Shown here piece after piece: positions 7,026 to 14,788 of a DNA stretch of 18,173 bases; positions within the stretch are counted from its first letter, which is position 1, and the number at the start of each line of letters is the position of its first letter. The DNA is taken from positions 1 through 18,173 of the forward strand of contig JAGHSU010000023.1 of the NCBI GenBank assembly GCA_018065685.1. Reading direction: 5' to 3'. Both the position numbers and the translations under genes were made by a program. This stretch comes from Candidatus Methanocorpusculum equi (lineage in GTDB: Archaea; Halobacteriota; Methanomicrobia; Methanomicrobiales; Methanocorpusculaceae). Under the pieces are notes generated by a model that saw nothing but the letters and a program-made list of their open reading frames with translations, did no database searches and was not told the origin of the DNA.

Positions 7026-8366
7026 TCACTTCGGAAGGACAAGGCGGTCCCCGTTCTGCATGATGTGGACATCACGGTTTAACACGTACCCGAACTCGGA
7101 TGCAAGCTCCACATAGCCGCCTTTCATATTAAAGGGGCCGTGCGAGGGGACAATGTGTTCCGGATTCAGCATTGAGAGGAGATCATAGTGTTCCTGATAG
7201 AATGCGTGACCTGTAACATGGAGTCCGTCAAAGAGCCGTGCGCCCTGACGGAGCAGCAGACGGTCAACCTCCGCACGCTGGGCATAGTTAATCGGATTGG
7301 GGATGATGTTTGCGGAGAATAACACGCGGTCTCCTTTTTCAATTTTGAGCGGGGTTTCCCCGAGAGCCATGCGTGAGAGCATGGACCCCGGCTCCCCCTG
7401 GTGACCTGTTACGACCAGCAGAAACTTTTCAGGCCCCTCCTTTGCAACGCGGCGGAGCATCCGGTCCGTGGTTTTTCTGTTGCCGTAGATGCTTGTCCCC
7501 TGCGGGAAGGCAACCTGTTTCATAACCTCGGCAAGACCGTTGTACCGCTCCATGCTTCTTCCGAGAAGAATCGGGATTCTGTCGATTTCGCGTGCGCATT
7601 CGGTAATCGTCTTGATTCTGGCGACCTGGGATGCGAACGTGGAGACGATAATTGCATGTTTGTCATCTTCTGCACGCATCAGTGCATCACGGACACGGAA
7701 GCGGGCGACCTGTTCACTTGGTGCATATCCTCTGTCATCCAGATTCAGCGACTCGACGATAAGACACTTGACACCCTCCTTTCCGATGGCACGGATACGT
7801 GCAAGGTCCGGGGCCTCTCCGAGGACAGGCGCCATATCGAACTTGAAATCGTTTGCATAAACGATGCATCCCACAGGCGTGTGCAGGACTGCCATGACTG
7901 AATCAATAATACTGTGCTGTACGCGGATGAACTCAAGCGTCAGGTTTGTGGATATGGTGTACTTTCCGCCTGCCTTTAATGCAAAGGTCTTATTTGTCAC
8001 CTCAAACTTGCGCTCCCCTTCAATCTGCTGTTTGATTAACTCGATGGTGTACGGGGTCGCAATAATCGGGCAGCTGTATCTGTGTGCCAGCTTCTGGATT
8101 GCTCCGATGTGGTCAAGGTGTCCGTGGGTACAGACGATAGCGCGGACAGTGCCTTCCACCGCGTTCATCACCGTATCATCGGGGATTGCACCTATCTGGA
8201 TTAAATCCAGGGAGTGCATGTTCTCCATATCCACACTGTTGTTTCCGGATACCGGGTCAAGATACAGTCCGATATCGAAGATTACAATCTCTTTGCCGAC
8301 GCGGACGGCAGTCATGTTTCTGCCTACTTCATTGTATCCGCCGACGGCGATAATTTCTACATCCAT
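7026..8366 (-). CDS. rnj: Archaeal ribonuclease J
   Basis: A 446-residue metallo-beta-lactamase/beta-CASP nuclease. Archaeal RNase J is mainly a 5'-3' exoribonuclease in mRNA turnover. The metal-binding motif is HGHLDH (81-86), near the IVCTHGHLDHIGA context. Further motifs are YANDFKFD, the beta-CASP segment VTGHQGEPGSM, and the C-terminal HVTGHAFYQEHYD with PSHG near the end. The length fits the archaeal J group, which lacks the long C-terminal domain of bacterial RNase J. ATG 8366 overlaps the isomerase stop as TAATG, and the 3' end overlaps the polyprenyl synthase start region. Its place between two isoprenoid enzymes is a known archaeal arrangement; no biochemical link is evident. Confidence 0.95.
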   Translation of the reverse strand: MDVEIIAVGGYNEVGRNMTAVRVGKEIVIFDIGLYLDPVSGNNSVDMENMHSLDLIQIGAIPDDTVMNAVEGTVRAIVCTHGHLDHIGAIQKLAHRYSCPIIATPYTIELIKQQIEGERKFEVTNKTFALKAGGKYTISTNLTLEFIRVQHSIIDSVMAVLHTPVGCIVYANDFKFDMAPVLGEAPDLARIRAIGKEGVKCLIVESLNLDDRGYAPSEQVARFRVRDALMRAEDDKHAIIVSTFASQVARIKTITECAREIDRIPILLGRSMERYNGLAEVMKQVAFPQGTSIYGNRKTTDRMLRRVAKEGPEKFLLVVTGHQGEPGSMLSRMALGETPLKIEKGDRVLFSANIIPNPINYAQRAEVDRLLLRQGARLFDGLHVTGHAFYQEHYDLLSMLNPEHIVPSHGPFNMKGGYVELASEFGYVLNRDVHIMQNGDRLVLPK

Positions 8367-9445
8367 TATTTTATTTCCTGTGTCATTTCTCTGACGACAC
8401 CAGTCAGGTAATATCTGACCTTCTGCAGGTCAGGAATCGTTTTCGCTCCTGTCAGAAACATAACCGCTTTCAGTTCATTGACGATTGCAGATAGTCTGTT
8501 CATCAGGGCATCTTTACCCTCGAGCGCCGGGGAGAGCAGTTCCTTTGCCATCCCGCACACATCAGCACCGAGGGCTATTGATTTTGCCGCATCCATTCCG
8601 GAACGCAGCCCGCCGGACGCTATGACCGGCCCGCATTTAACCTGCGCTACCTCAAAAACACTCACTGCCGTCGGAATTCCCCAGTCAAGGAAGAGTTCTT
8701 CAGACATCTGTTGTGGTTTATCACTGGCACGCAGGAGGTTTTTCCTGAGGAGTTCTACCTTCGCCCAGGACGTGCCGCCAAAGCCGCCGACATCAACTGC
8801 CGATGCTCCCGCATCAAAGTATGCCTTTGCTGCCTCGCGTGAGATTCCGGCCCCGGTCTCCTTTACGATGACCGGGACGTGCACGGCTGCTGCGGCCTCT
8901 GATACCGTGGAAAGAAATCCGGCTGCACATCTGTCTCCTTCGGGCTGTAAGAGCTCCTGCAGGGTGTTTACGTGAATGCAGAGCGCATCCGCATCAATCA
9001 GCTCCACGGCACGGCATGCCCACTCAGGACCGTGCTGCACAAGCTGTGCAGCACCGATGTTTCCTGCGATAAAGGCGTTCGGGGCGGCCTCGCGGACAAC
9101 CGTAAATGAGTCCGCAACCGCGGGGTTTTCGAGTGCCGCACGCTCTGAGCCGACACCGAGCGCAAAACCCCCCGCCTCTGCGGCTGCGGCAAGCGTTCTG
9201 TTTATCTCTTTTGTCTCCGGATGACCGCCTGTCATTGCCTCGATGAAAAGAGGTGCTGAAAGATGGTGTCCGAACAGCTCAGTTCCGGTATCAGTTTCCT
9301 CAAGGTCGCATCCGCCTGCCGCGTTGTGGACAAGGCGCACGCAGTCAAATCCTGCCGAGCCGAAACTTACATCCGACTCCGCACAGAGTTTTATGTGGTC
9401 AAGTTTTCTGGATGATGTTTTGTCTGTCAATGTTTTGTCTGTCAT
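8366..9445 (-). CDS. fni: Type 2 isopentenyl-diphosphate delta-isomerase
   Basis: An FMN- and NAD(P)H-dependent enzyme interconverting IPP and DMAPP. It has 359 residues and a TIM-barrel with the family's signatures: RKLDHIKL (13-20), MTGGHPETKEIN (71-82), GVGSERAALENP (97-108), GNIGAAQL (128-135), HVNTLQELLQPEGDR (158-172), VKETGAGIS (194-202) and VDVGGFGGTSWAKVE (217-231, phosphate/FMN-binding glycines). ATG 9445 overlaps the upstream kinase stop as ATGA. The first 30 nt consist of a 15-nt direct repeat (ATGACAGACAAAACA, then the same with TTG), so MTDKTLTDKT duplicates itself and a TTG at 9430 is a second possible start. Confidence 0.95.
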   Translation of the reverse strand: MTDKTLTDKTSSRKLDHIKLCAESDVSFGSAGFDCVRLVHNAAGGCDLEETDTGTELFGHHLSAPLFIEAMTGGHPETKEINRTLAAAAEAGGFALGVGSERAALENPAVADSFTVVREAAPNAFIAGNIGAAQLVQHGPEWACRAVELIDADALCIHVNTLQELLQPEGDRCAAGFLSTVSEAAAAVHVPVIVKETGAGISREAAKAYFDAGASAVDVGGFGGTSWAKVELLRKNLLRASDKPQQMSEELFLDWGIPTAVSVFEVAQVKCGPVIASGGLRSGMDAAKSIALGADVCGMAKELLSPALEGKDALMNRLSAIVNELKAVMFLTGAKTIPDLQKVRYYLTGVVREMTQEIK

Positions 9446-10224
9446 AGTTTAATCCGCGTCCCCGGGTTTTCTCCCGATAAAAATGCAGCAAGGTCTTCTG
9501 CGGCAAATATCTGCGATTCAATGCCGAACTCTGCAAGGAGCAGAAGCTCTGCAATCTTTCCTTTCATCCCGCCTGTCACATCAGCCCCGTCCGCATTAAA
9601 GAATGCAACCGAGTCTGCAGTCTTTCGGGAAATCTCCGGAACAACCGTTCCGTCCTGCAAAACCCCGCCTGATGCCGTCACAAATCCGATACGCTCCGCA
9701 CCGAGTGCTGCTGCAAGATAGGGGGCAATCTGGTCTCCTGAAAGAATGCAGGCTCCCTGTGTTTTGTCTGCAGCCACGTCCCCGTAGAGGACCGGGACAA
9801 TCCCTGCTGAAAGCAGCTCTTTTATCTGTTCCTCACCTGCATAGACGATACGTCTGTTCTCCGTAAGAGCCGATGCAAACGGCGGAAACGGCACGGCATT
9901 GATGCCGGCAGAACGGAGTGCTGCCACAACCGCTTCATTTAAGCGGCTTACCGCCTCGTGCGTTTCATAGACGCCTTCTGCATTTTCCGCCGTGACTCCG
10001 TCTGCAATGCCCCACCGCTTTGCCTCGGGATGCCCAAGCGACCCTGCTCCGTGAATGATTACAAGCGGCCCCGTGACTGAAGCGAGCACCTCTGCGAGCT
10101 CTCCGAGGACTTTCGTGTTTATTACCCCTTCGGATGCCTTATCGGTAATGACGCTTCCGCCAAGCTTTATGATAAGCGGCCTGAACTGCTTTGCAGAGCA
10201 CATGTTCCGACCAGCAGCCTCCAT
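9442..10224 (-). CDS. Isopentenyl phosphate kinase
   Basis: It phosphorylates isopentenyl phosphate to IPP with ATP, the last step of the archaeal alternative mevalonate route. It is about 260 residues of amino-acid-kinase fold: LIIKLGGSVITDK near the N-terminus (nucleotide-binding Lys), then IHGAGSLGHP at about 57-66. The His at the start of that segment matches the catalytic His of characterised enzymes, which usually read HGGGAFGHP. DVTGGMKGK near the C-terminus is also typical. It sits between mevalonate kinase and the isomerase with overlapping ends. ATG 10224 forms TGATG with the mevalonate kinase stop and has GGAGCGTGAT upstream. GTG 10227 is the other option. Confidence 0.93.
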   Translation of the reverse strand: MEAAGRNMCSAKQFRPLIIKLGGSVITDKASEGVINTKVLGELAEVLASVTGPLVIIHGAGSLGHPEAKRWGIADGVTAENAEGVYETHEAVSRLNEAVVAALRSAGINAVPFPPFASALTENRRIVYAGEEQIKELLSAGIVPVLYGDVAADKTQGACILSGDQIAPYLAAALGAERIGFVTASGGVLQDGTVVPEISRKTADSVAFFNADGADVTGGMKGKIAELLLLAEFGIESQIFAAEDLAAFLSGENPGTRIKL

Positions 10225-11095
10225 CACTGATCACGCTCCTTTCTGACACCAACCATATCAATCTCTGTGGGGATTGGCTTTCCGTCGCAGGATTCAATCG
10301 CGGAGATAACCCGGTGCCTGGCTGTTCTGGGACAAAGTGCCCATATGCATCCGCCGCCTCCGGCGCCTGAAAGTTTTGCCCCGTATGCTCCCGCACTGCA
10401 CGCGGCAAGGGCCATCCGGGAAAGCGCGGGGTGTCCTGCGCCGAGAGCGTCCAGCAGCGCCTGATTCCGGTTCATTAAAACCCCCAGTTCATACTGGTTG
10501 TCAAATTTGTGCATCGCCTCCATCGTGAGAGCTCCGATTGCATCAAGAATCGGGTTTGCAACCGCAGGAGAGTACTTCTGAAACTCTGCAAACTTTCGCA
10601 CCTGGTCTACAGTATGGTGGGGAACGAGCGTGTTTCCGATAACAATCGAGAAGTTCTCCGGAGGGATTAAGCGGCGCTTTTCATCCCCTCGTATGAGGAC
10701 CATCCCGCCGTATGCGGATACATACGTGTCTGTTGCAGAGGCACGGCCTTTCTGGGTAATCTTTTCCACCTCGTGCGCAAACTCTGTGACCTCCTCTTTG
10801 TTGTAGCCGAGCTGGAACTCGTCATTTATGGCAAAAAGCGTTGCAACCGTGACCGCGGCAGAGGAGCCGAGACCGGAGGCCGACGGGAGCTGGGACTTTA
10901 CATAGACGCTTCCTTTGACATTGAGATAGTCCAGACACTCTGCGATGTAGGAGGAGTTCGGCCGCTGCGCATATTTACTGCGGTGAACGGTACCTGCACC
11001 CGCGGCTTAATCGCCATTGCGATTCCCGGCTTTCCGTAGACAACGGCGTGTTCTCCGAAGAGGAAGAGTTTTCCGGGCGCACTCCAGGTTGCCAT
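10224..11095 (-). pseudogene. mvk: Mevalonate kinase, broken by a 1-nt frameshift as read (probably functional in the cell)
   Basis: A GHMP-family kinase converting mevalonate to 5-phosphomevalonate. ATG 11095 begins [21 protein letters not shown], an intact N-terminus, and the frame is good to about residue 35 (RVQV). It then runs out of phase and stops at an in-frame TAA near 10897. Reading one base differently near 10991 gives ...[33 protein letters not shown] (ATP-binding loop), KGRASATDT, and the C-terminal KLSGAGGGGCIWAL, ending at TGA 10226-10224. The span is 872 nt, one short of 291 codons, so a single missing base is the simplest repair. It would give about 290 residues, normal for archaeal enzymes. 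No slippery heptamer is visible. The start overlaps the MEMO stop as TGATG. Confidence 0.9.
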
Positions 11096-11946
11096 CAGAC
11101 GACCTCCATTGCTGCGTATCCGACGACCTCGCGCATGTCTCCTGTGACATCGCCCGATGTTGTATAGAGAAGTGTTCTTGCCTCTTTTGCACCGAAATGC
11201 TTTCCAATTTCAGCCATCGCCGCAATGCACCCGTAGCCGCACATCGAAGGACATATGCGGGAAAGCTCCGCGTAAAACCGGCGGACATCCAGGTTTTTCA
11301 CCGCGGAGAGGACGGTTAAGTCATCTTTTTCCGCTTTTTCCGCCGGGACATAGTGAGAGCAGTCGCCTGATGCGACGACAATAAAGTCTTTACCTGCGGT
11401 CTTTTTGAGGTCCTCAGCGGCAGAGATCACCGCTTCTGCCACCGCGTGCGCACCCGCTTCTGACTGGTCTCCGATCAGAATCGGGAGGACCTGCGCCTGC
11501 GGGAAGCGGTATCTGATAAAAGGCATCTGCACTTCAAGGGAGTTTTCCTGACGGCGAAGAACCGCATTGTTTTTGGGAAGATAAGTTGCAAGGGCCTCTG
11601 CAAACTCCGTATCTGGATTAACCGGACCAAGGGGGGTCTCCCAGGAGAAGTCGGAAAACGATGTCGGGTATCCCTGATGTCCGGTCCCGATGATGACAAA
11701 TGTTTTATCGAAAGCAGAGCTTACCCGCGCATACGAGAGAGCTGCGGTCTTTCCCGAGTAGATGTATCCTGCGTGGGGGACTAAAATCCCCGCGGGATTC
11801 GAGACAGACGCTGCCGTAGCATGGAAAAATGAGTCTGTAAGGCTGCGTAATCCGGAAGCATCATCCGGATAAAACATACCCTGCAGTGTAGGAACACGCG
11901 GACAGGTATCCCCTGCCGTATGCTCCGCCGGTATTTTCTGTATCAT
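11095..11946 (-). CDS. MEMO1-like (DUF52) protein, first gene of the isoprenoid operon
   Basis: 283 residues. Family landmarks are GMFYP (23-27), [12 protein letters not shown] (54-65, conserved His58), IGTGHQGYP (His90 region), SGDCSHYV (193-200) and SMCGYG (234-239, conserved Cys236). The fold resembles class III aromatic dioxygenases; eukaryotic MEMO1 has been described as a redox/metal-binding protein, and the archaeal function is unknown. The usual EHSxE motif reads ENSLE here (134-138), replacing a conserved His with Asn. It is first in the operon, overlaps mevalonate kinase as TGATG, and is often seen beside it in archaea. The first about 20 residues precede the usual family start and no Shine-Dalgarno sequence is visible before ATG 11946, so the start is less certain than the gene. 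Confidence 0.9.
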   Translation of the reverse strand: MIQKIPAEHTAGDTCPRVPTLQGMFYPDDASGLRSLTDSFFHATAASVSNPAGILVPHAGYIYSGKTAALSYARVSSAFDKTFVIIGTGHQGYPTSFSDFSWETPLGPVNPDTEFAEALATYLPKNNAVLRRQENSLEVQMPFIRYRFPQAQVLPILIGDQSEAGAHAVAEAVISAAEDLKKTAGKDFIVVASGDCSHYVPAEKAEKDDLTVLSAVKNLDVRRFYAELSRICPSMCGYGCIAAMAEIGKHFGAKEARTLLYTTSGDVTGDMREVVGYAAMEVV

Positions 11947-11958
11947 TTATATGATGAT

Positions 11959-11979
11959 GGAAAGGATTCCTTGTTTTCC
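11959..11979. promoter_or_regulatory. Dyad in the predicted leader of the isoprenoid operon
   Basis: A perfect AAGGA-T-TCCTT palindrome (11962-11972) sits inside a wider GGAAA...TTTCC pairing (11959-11979), 13 nt before the MEMO start. It could be an operator or an mRNA hairpin near the start codon. Function is inferred from position only. Confidence 0.35.
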
Positions 11980-12004
11980 ATCGGACGCATCAGCCGTTTG
12001 TTCT

Positions 12005-12021
12005 AATATTGATATAATATT
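12005..12021 (-). promoter_or_regulatory. Candidate TATA box of the isoprenoid operon
   Basis: AATATT (12005-12010) and AATATT (12016-12021) bracket the minus-strand TATA-like ATATTATATC (12011-12020). Initiation about 25 nt downstream would fall near 11989, giving a leader of about 43 nt that contains the 11959-11979 dyad. No better TATA box lies between the integrase stop and the MEMO start. Confidence 0.4.
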
Positions 12022-12134
12022 GCTATGGCTGATTCTTATGGTACATTATTATTCGCCGTACTCACTGATAAGGTTTGTGAAGGAATGCCGGACCGTGTAT
12101 TCTCTCTTTTTCCGCGATACAAGCCGATTTCCGG

Positions 12135-13428
12135 TTAACTGGTGCCTTTTTCCAGAAATCCCTCGCCTGTTACATCATCGTTTAACACAATGTACTTTCC
12201 TGTATCGAGCAGAACAACCTGCTTTCCCGACTCAAGACGGACAAGCCGTCCGTGATGAACGGTCTCCGGCCGAACCTCGCTCTCGGGAGAGGCGGAAGAG
12301 CTGAGAGAAACAGAAGATTCCGTCCCTGCGCCCGCCTGCTCCGGACCCTCCTCCAAAGATGCGGCAGGGAGCTGCAGGGCCTGCCGGAGCTGTTGGAACT
12401 GTTTGGACTGCTGGACCTGCTGAACCAGTTGGACCTGCGGAACCTGTTGAATCTGCCGGACCTGCCCTTCCTGCGGAATCTCTTCCGGGGGCAGAATGGA
12501 TAGATACCGCTCCGCCTTCTTAAACTGCCCCAGAATCTGCCGTTTGGTAAACCGGTGATAGGAACGGGTCAGATACCCCTCGTGACCTGCGAGCTTCTCT
12601 GCAACCGATCTGCTCGCGTAGAGGGAGAAGCGCGAGATAAACCATTTCCGCGTCATATGCCAGTGAACAGCCCTGATGCGTGCCCTGCCCTTTCCGGATG
12701 AGAGCGAATCAGCCGCAAAGCGCATCTGCCGCTCTGCCGCGGCGCAGGTGTAGGGGAAGAGGAACTCGGACTGTGTGCGTCTCCGTTCCAGATAGGACTT
12801 TAATGCAAGGGAGGCCTCGGTTGTCAGATACACAACCCGGGACCGCTTTGTCTTCGTATCTGAGGCCGGAAGATAGACCTCCGTGTAGGTCTTCTTCCAT
12901 GAAATATACGAAGTCCGAAGCGCCAGGGCTTCACTCAGGCGAAGACCTGAACCCAGCATAACCAGAAGAAGCACCCGCGACCATTCCGTGGTCAGTCTGT
13001 CATAGACAGCACGAAAAAGGCTCCTTGTAAGCTCTGCCTCGCGGCGGACCGACTCGACCGGAGGGATTTTTGTTAAAGACCCGCTGCCGGTCTCTTTGCG
13101 TCAGAGCGATTCCGCAGTCATTTAACCATGTGCAGACCAAACGTATGTAGAGGTTCGCGGTTGCCGGTGCATACTGCCTGGAAAAATTCCCTGCTGCCGC
13201 GTACAGGTCGTTTATGACCGGCCTTCCGGAGGCTGTCTCTTTCAGATAGGCAAAGGCCGCCGCGTCCAGGCCCTCTGGGGTGTTCGCATCGACGGAAGAG
13301 ACGTGAGATAGGAATTTGTAAATCGCATCCCGGTAGTTTCTGCGTGTCTTGTCATTGTCATAATACTGAAGAAATGTGCTTACTTTTCTTTCAGCAGACG
13401 GTTCATGAATGTTATAAACCTCATTCAT
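12135..13428 (-). pseudogene. Tyrosine recombinase (integrase/Xer-like) with Gln-rich C-terminal tail, frameshifted
   Basis: The N-terminal frame from ATG 13428 (MNEVYNIHEP) encodes a SAM-like core-binding domain (TRRNYRDAIYKFLSHVSS, NLYIRLVCTWLND). It runs out of phase after about 13095 and stops near 12998. The remainder lies one frame over: SGSLTKIPPVES, AELTRSLFRAVYDRL, then the catalytic domain with Arg (GSGLRLSEAL), HMTR, LAGHEGY and the nucleophile Tyr in TRSYHRFT. All five typical active-site positions are present. The 1,294-nt span is one base over a whole number of codons, so one extra base (perhaps in AAA 13095-13097) explains the break; repaired, the protein has about 430 residues. 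After the catalytic domain come about 120 residues of low-complexity Gln/Val-rich then Ser/Glu-rich sequence, unusual for this family. The frame also has TTG 13455; ATG 13428 is favoured by an A/T-rich TATA-like stretch at 13458-13470. Confidence 0.8.
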
Positions 13429-13430
13429 GA
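13403..13430. repeat. 28-bp inverted repeat covering the recombinase start codon
   Basis: TCATGAATG (13403-13411) and CATTCATGA (13422-13430) are perfect 9-bp inverted arms around a 10-nt A/T-rich spacer. The ATG at 13428 lies in the right arm. The size resembles Xer/dif-type recombination sites (28 bp) but could equally be an autoregulatory operator or an mRNA hairpin that hides the start codon. Confidence 0.6.
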
Positions 13431-13523
13431 TTTTATGTACACTCTTGATATACAAATATTTTTATGAATAAAATCCGGTAAAATTACATCAGGGAAACTA
13501 TGTGACTTAGAAAAAAACAGAAC

Positions 13524-13553
13524 AAAAAAGTGTCAGAAAGAATCCTCTGACAC
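13524..13553 (-). terminator. Hairpin + oligo-T terminator of the EamA permease gene
   Basis: On the minus strand GTGTCAGA (13553-13546) pairs with TCTGACAC (13537-13530) over an 8-nt loop, then TTTTTT (13529-13524), with another T7 about 6 nt further on. It starts about 13 nt after the permease stop. This is a textbook intrinsic-type structure. Confidence 0.8.
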
Positions 13554-13565
13554 GTTTTATTCCTC

Positions 13566-14531
13566 CTACGTCTCAAGACCGCTCGTAATCCGCCTCTCAA
13601 TAATATACGGGAGCGCAATACCAAGCAGAATAATAACCACCCCGACCCAGCGGAGAGCGACAACCGACTCCCCGATGACGAGAGCTGCCAGGAGAACCTC
13701 GAGCGGGAGTTCTGCCGAGTTGAGAATCGTCGCCATTCCCGTAGAAATCTTCGGTGCACCGACCGCGAGGAAGAAGACCGGGATTGCAATTCCGAAGATA
13801 CCGAGCGGAATCGAGAACTGCAGGGCATCAAAGTTCATAAAGGCCGCAGCAACCGTCTCAAATCCACCGTAGAACACGGCGATGAATAAGATGACAAAGA
13901 CGAGAGCCACAGTTGCAATCAGGAAACTCTTGTGAAGCGGAGGCATCTCGGTCTCAATCTGTCCGGAGAAGTAGACAAAGAACGCATAACAGCATGCAGC
14001 AGCAACACCGCAGATGATTCCTGCCGGGTTCATCATGGCAAGCGAGAGGTCTGCTCCAAGGATTCCTCCTGCGAGAATTGTTCCAATAAGGATAACAATA
14101 CAGGCGATGACCTTTCCCTTCGAGGGAAGCTTTCTTCTGGCGATGGATTCAACGACCACTCCTATCCACGAGTACTGGAAGATGAGAATCACGGCAAGCG
14201 ATATCGGAAGTCCGAAGACCGCAAACGAGTGGAAGTAGAGAATCGTTACGAGCGCCATTACAATTCCTGCGATGACCATGAGAAGAACACGTTTTCCCAT
14301 CGGTTTGGTGCTCTTTTCCCGCTTCGGCTGCTTTCTCTGGTAGACCAGCCAGACGATCAATACGATGATACCAAGGATTACCCATCCGTAGAAGAACTTC
14401 CCGACCAGGAGAACCGGCAGGTCAAAGCCGGACATGATGACGAGAGTTGAGAGGACGGCATAGGAACTGGAGGCTAAAAGCACCAGAAGTGATGCAAATA
14501 AAACCTCTGAGGTTATTTTATTCGAGCTCAT
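13566..14531 (-). CDS. EamA/DMT-family membrane permease
   Basis: About 321 residues with ten hydrophobic segments in two EamA repeats: the first about residues 7-150 (opening VLFASLLVLLASSSYAVLSTLV), the second from about 165 (PAGIICGVAAACCYAFFVYF) to WVGVVIILLGIALPYII near the end. A basic loop, KQPKREKSTKPMGKR, separates helices 2 and 3. The family exports or imports small metabolites, and the substrate is not predictable. The frame begins at ATG 14546 (MIKQI), but the TATA box at 14562-14571 places initiation near 14540, so ATG 14531 (MSSNKITSE) is the likelier start. The gene is followed by a strong terminator, so it is probably monocistronic and not co-transcribed with the recombinase downstream. 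Confidence 0.88.
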   Translation of the reverse strand: MSSNKITSEVLFASLLVLLASSSYAVLSTLVIMSGFDLPVLLVGKFFYGWVILGIIVLIVWLVYQRKQPKREKSTKPMGKRVLLMVIAGIVMALVTILYFHSFAVFGLPISLAVILIFQYSWIGVVVESIARRKLPSKGKVIACIVILIGTILAGGILGADLSLAMMNPAGIICGVAAACCYAFFVYFSGQIETEMPPLHKSFLIATVALVFVILFIAVFYGGFETVAAAFMNFDALQFSIPLGIFGIAIPVFFLAVGAPKISTGMATILNSAELPLEVLLAALVIGESVVALRWVGVVIILLGIALPYIIERRITSGLET

Positions 14532-14561
14532 AATCTGTTTTATCATCTTATTGGATGTGCA

Positions 14562-14571
14562 GTTATATAAA
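14562..14571 (-). promoter_or_regulatory. TATA box of the EamA permease gene
   Basis: TTTTATATAA on the minus strand, centred about 35 nt before ATG 14531 and 20 nt before ATG 14546. The geometry favours the downstream start. Confidence 0.6.
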
Positions 14572-14700
14572 ATTAGCTTAATCTAACTCCATTTTATTAT
14601 TTTTATGTTTACGGACTGTATGCTTTTATTAAATAATCGGGAATTATATTTTGATTGTCATACAAGATGAGTTGTTGTTCTGATGAAGGGAGGAGGTATA

Positions 14701-14781
14701 TTGGGATATTGTATATTTGCGGATGTTCGGCGGCATCCCGTGAGTTCTGAGGGTTGCTGTATTAGTCAGTGTGACACCTGA
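14701..14781 (+). CDS. Possible Cys-rich micro-ORF (26 codons) behind a strong ribosome-binding site
   Basis: TTG 14701 to TGA 14779-14781 encodes 26 residues with four Cys (MGYCIFADVRRH..., ending CCISQCDT). Immediately upstream is GGGAGGAGG (14688-14696), one of the strongest Shine-Dalgarno matches in the window, with a short 4-nt spacing. A TATA-like TTATATTTT (14643-14651) would start RNA near 14673. An overlapping ORF from ATG 14667 (MSCCSDEGRRYIG...) reads the same DNA in another frame without its own ribosome-binding site. Neither has a recognised family. The case rests on the ribosome-binding site alone. Confidence 0.22.
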   Translation: MGYCIFADVRRHPVSSEGCCISQCDT

Positions 14782-14788
14782 AAAAAGG

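Noticed and set aside
10985..11002. Programmed ribosomal frameshift in mevalonate kinase
   Set aside because: No slippery heptamer and no strong downstream structure at CAG GTA CCG. The exact one-base shortfall fits a deletion or sequence error better.
12252..12503. Plus-strand frame with a leucine-rich-repeat-like pattern (LLDLLNQLDL...)
   Set aside because: It is antisense to the Gln-rich tail of the recombinase. The CTG/CAG-rich low-complexity DNA produces Leu on one strand and Gln on the other.
13932..14450. Long plus-strand frame (172 codons) opposite the EamA permease
   Set aside because: Composition is highly charged and repetitive, as expected from the reverse of hydrophobic codons. 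There is no start signal, and the opposite strand is a clear membrane protein.
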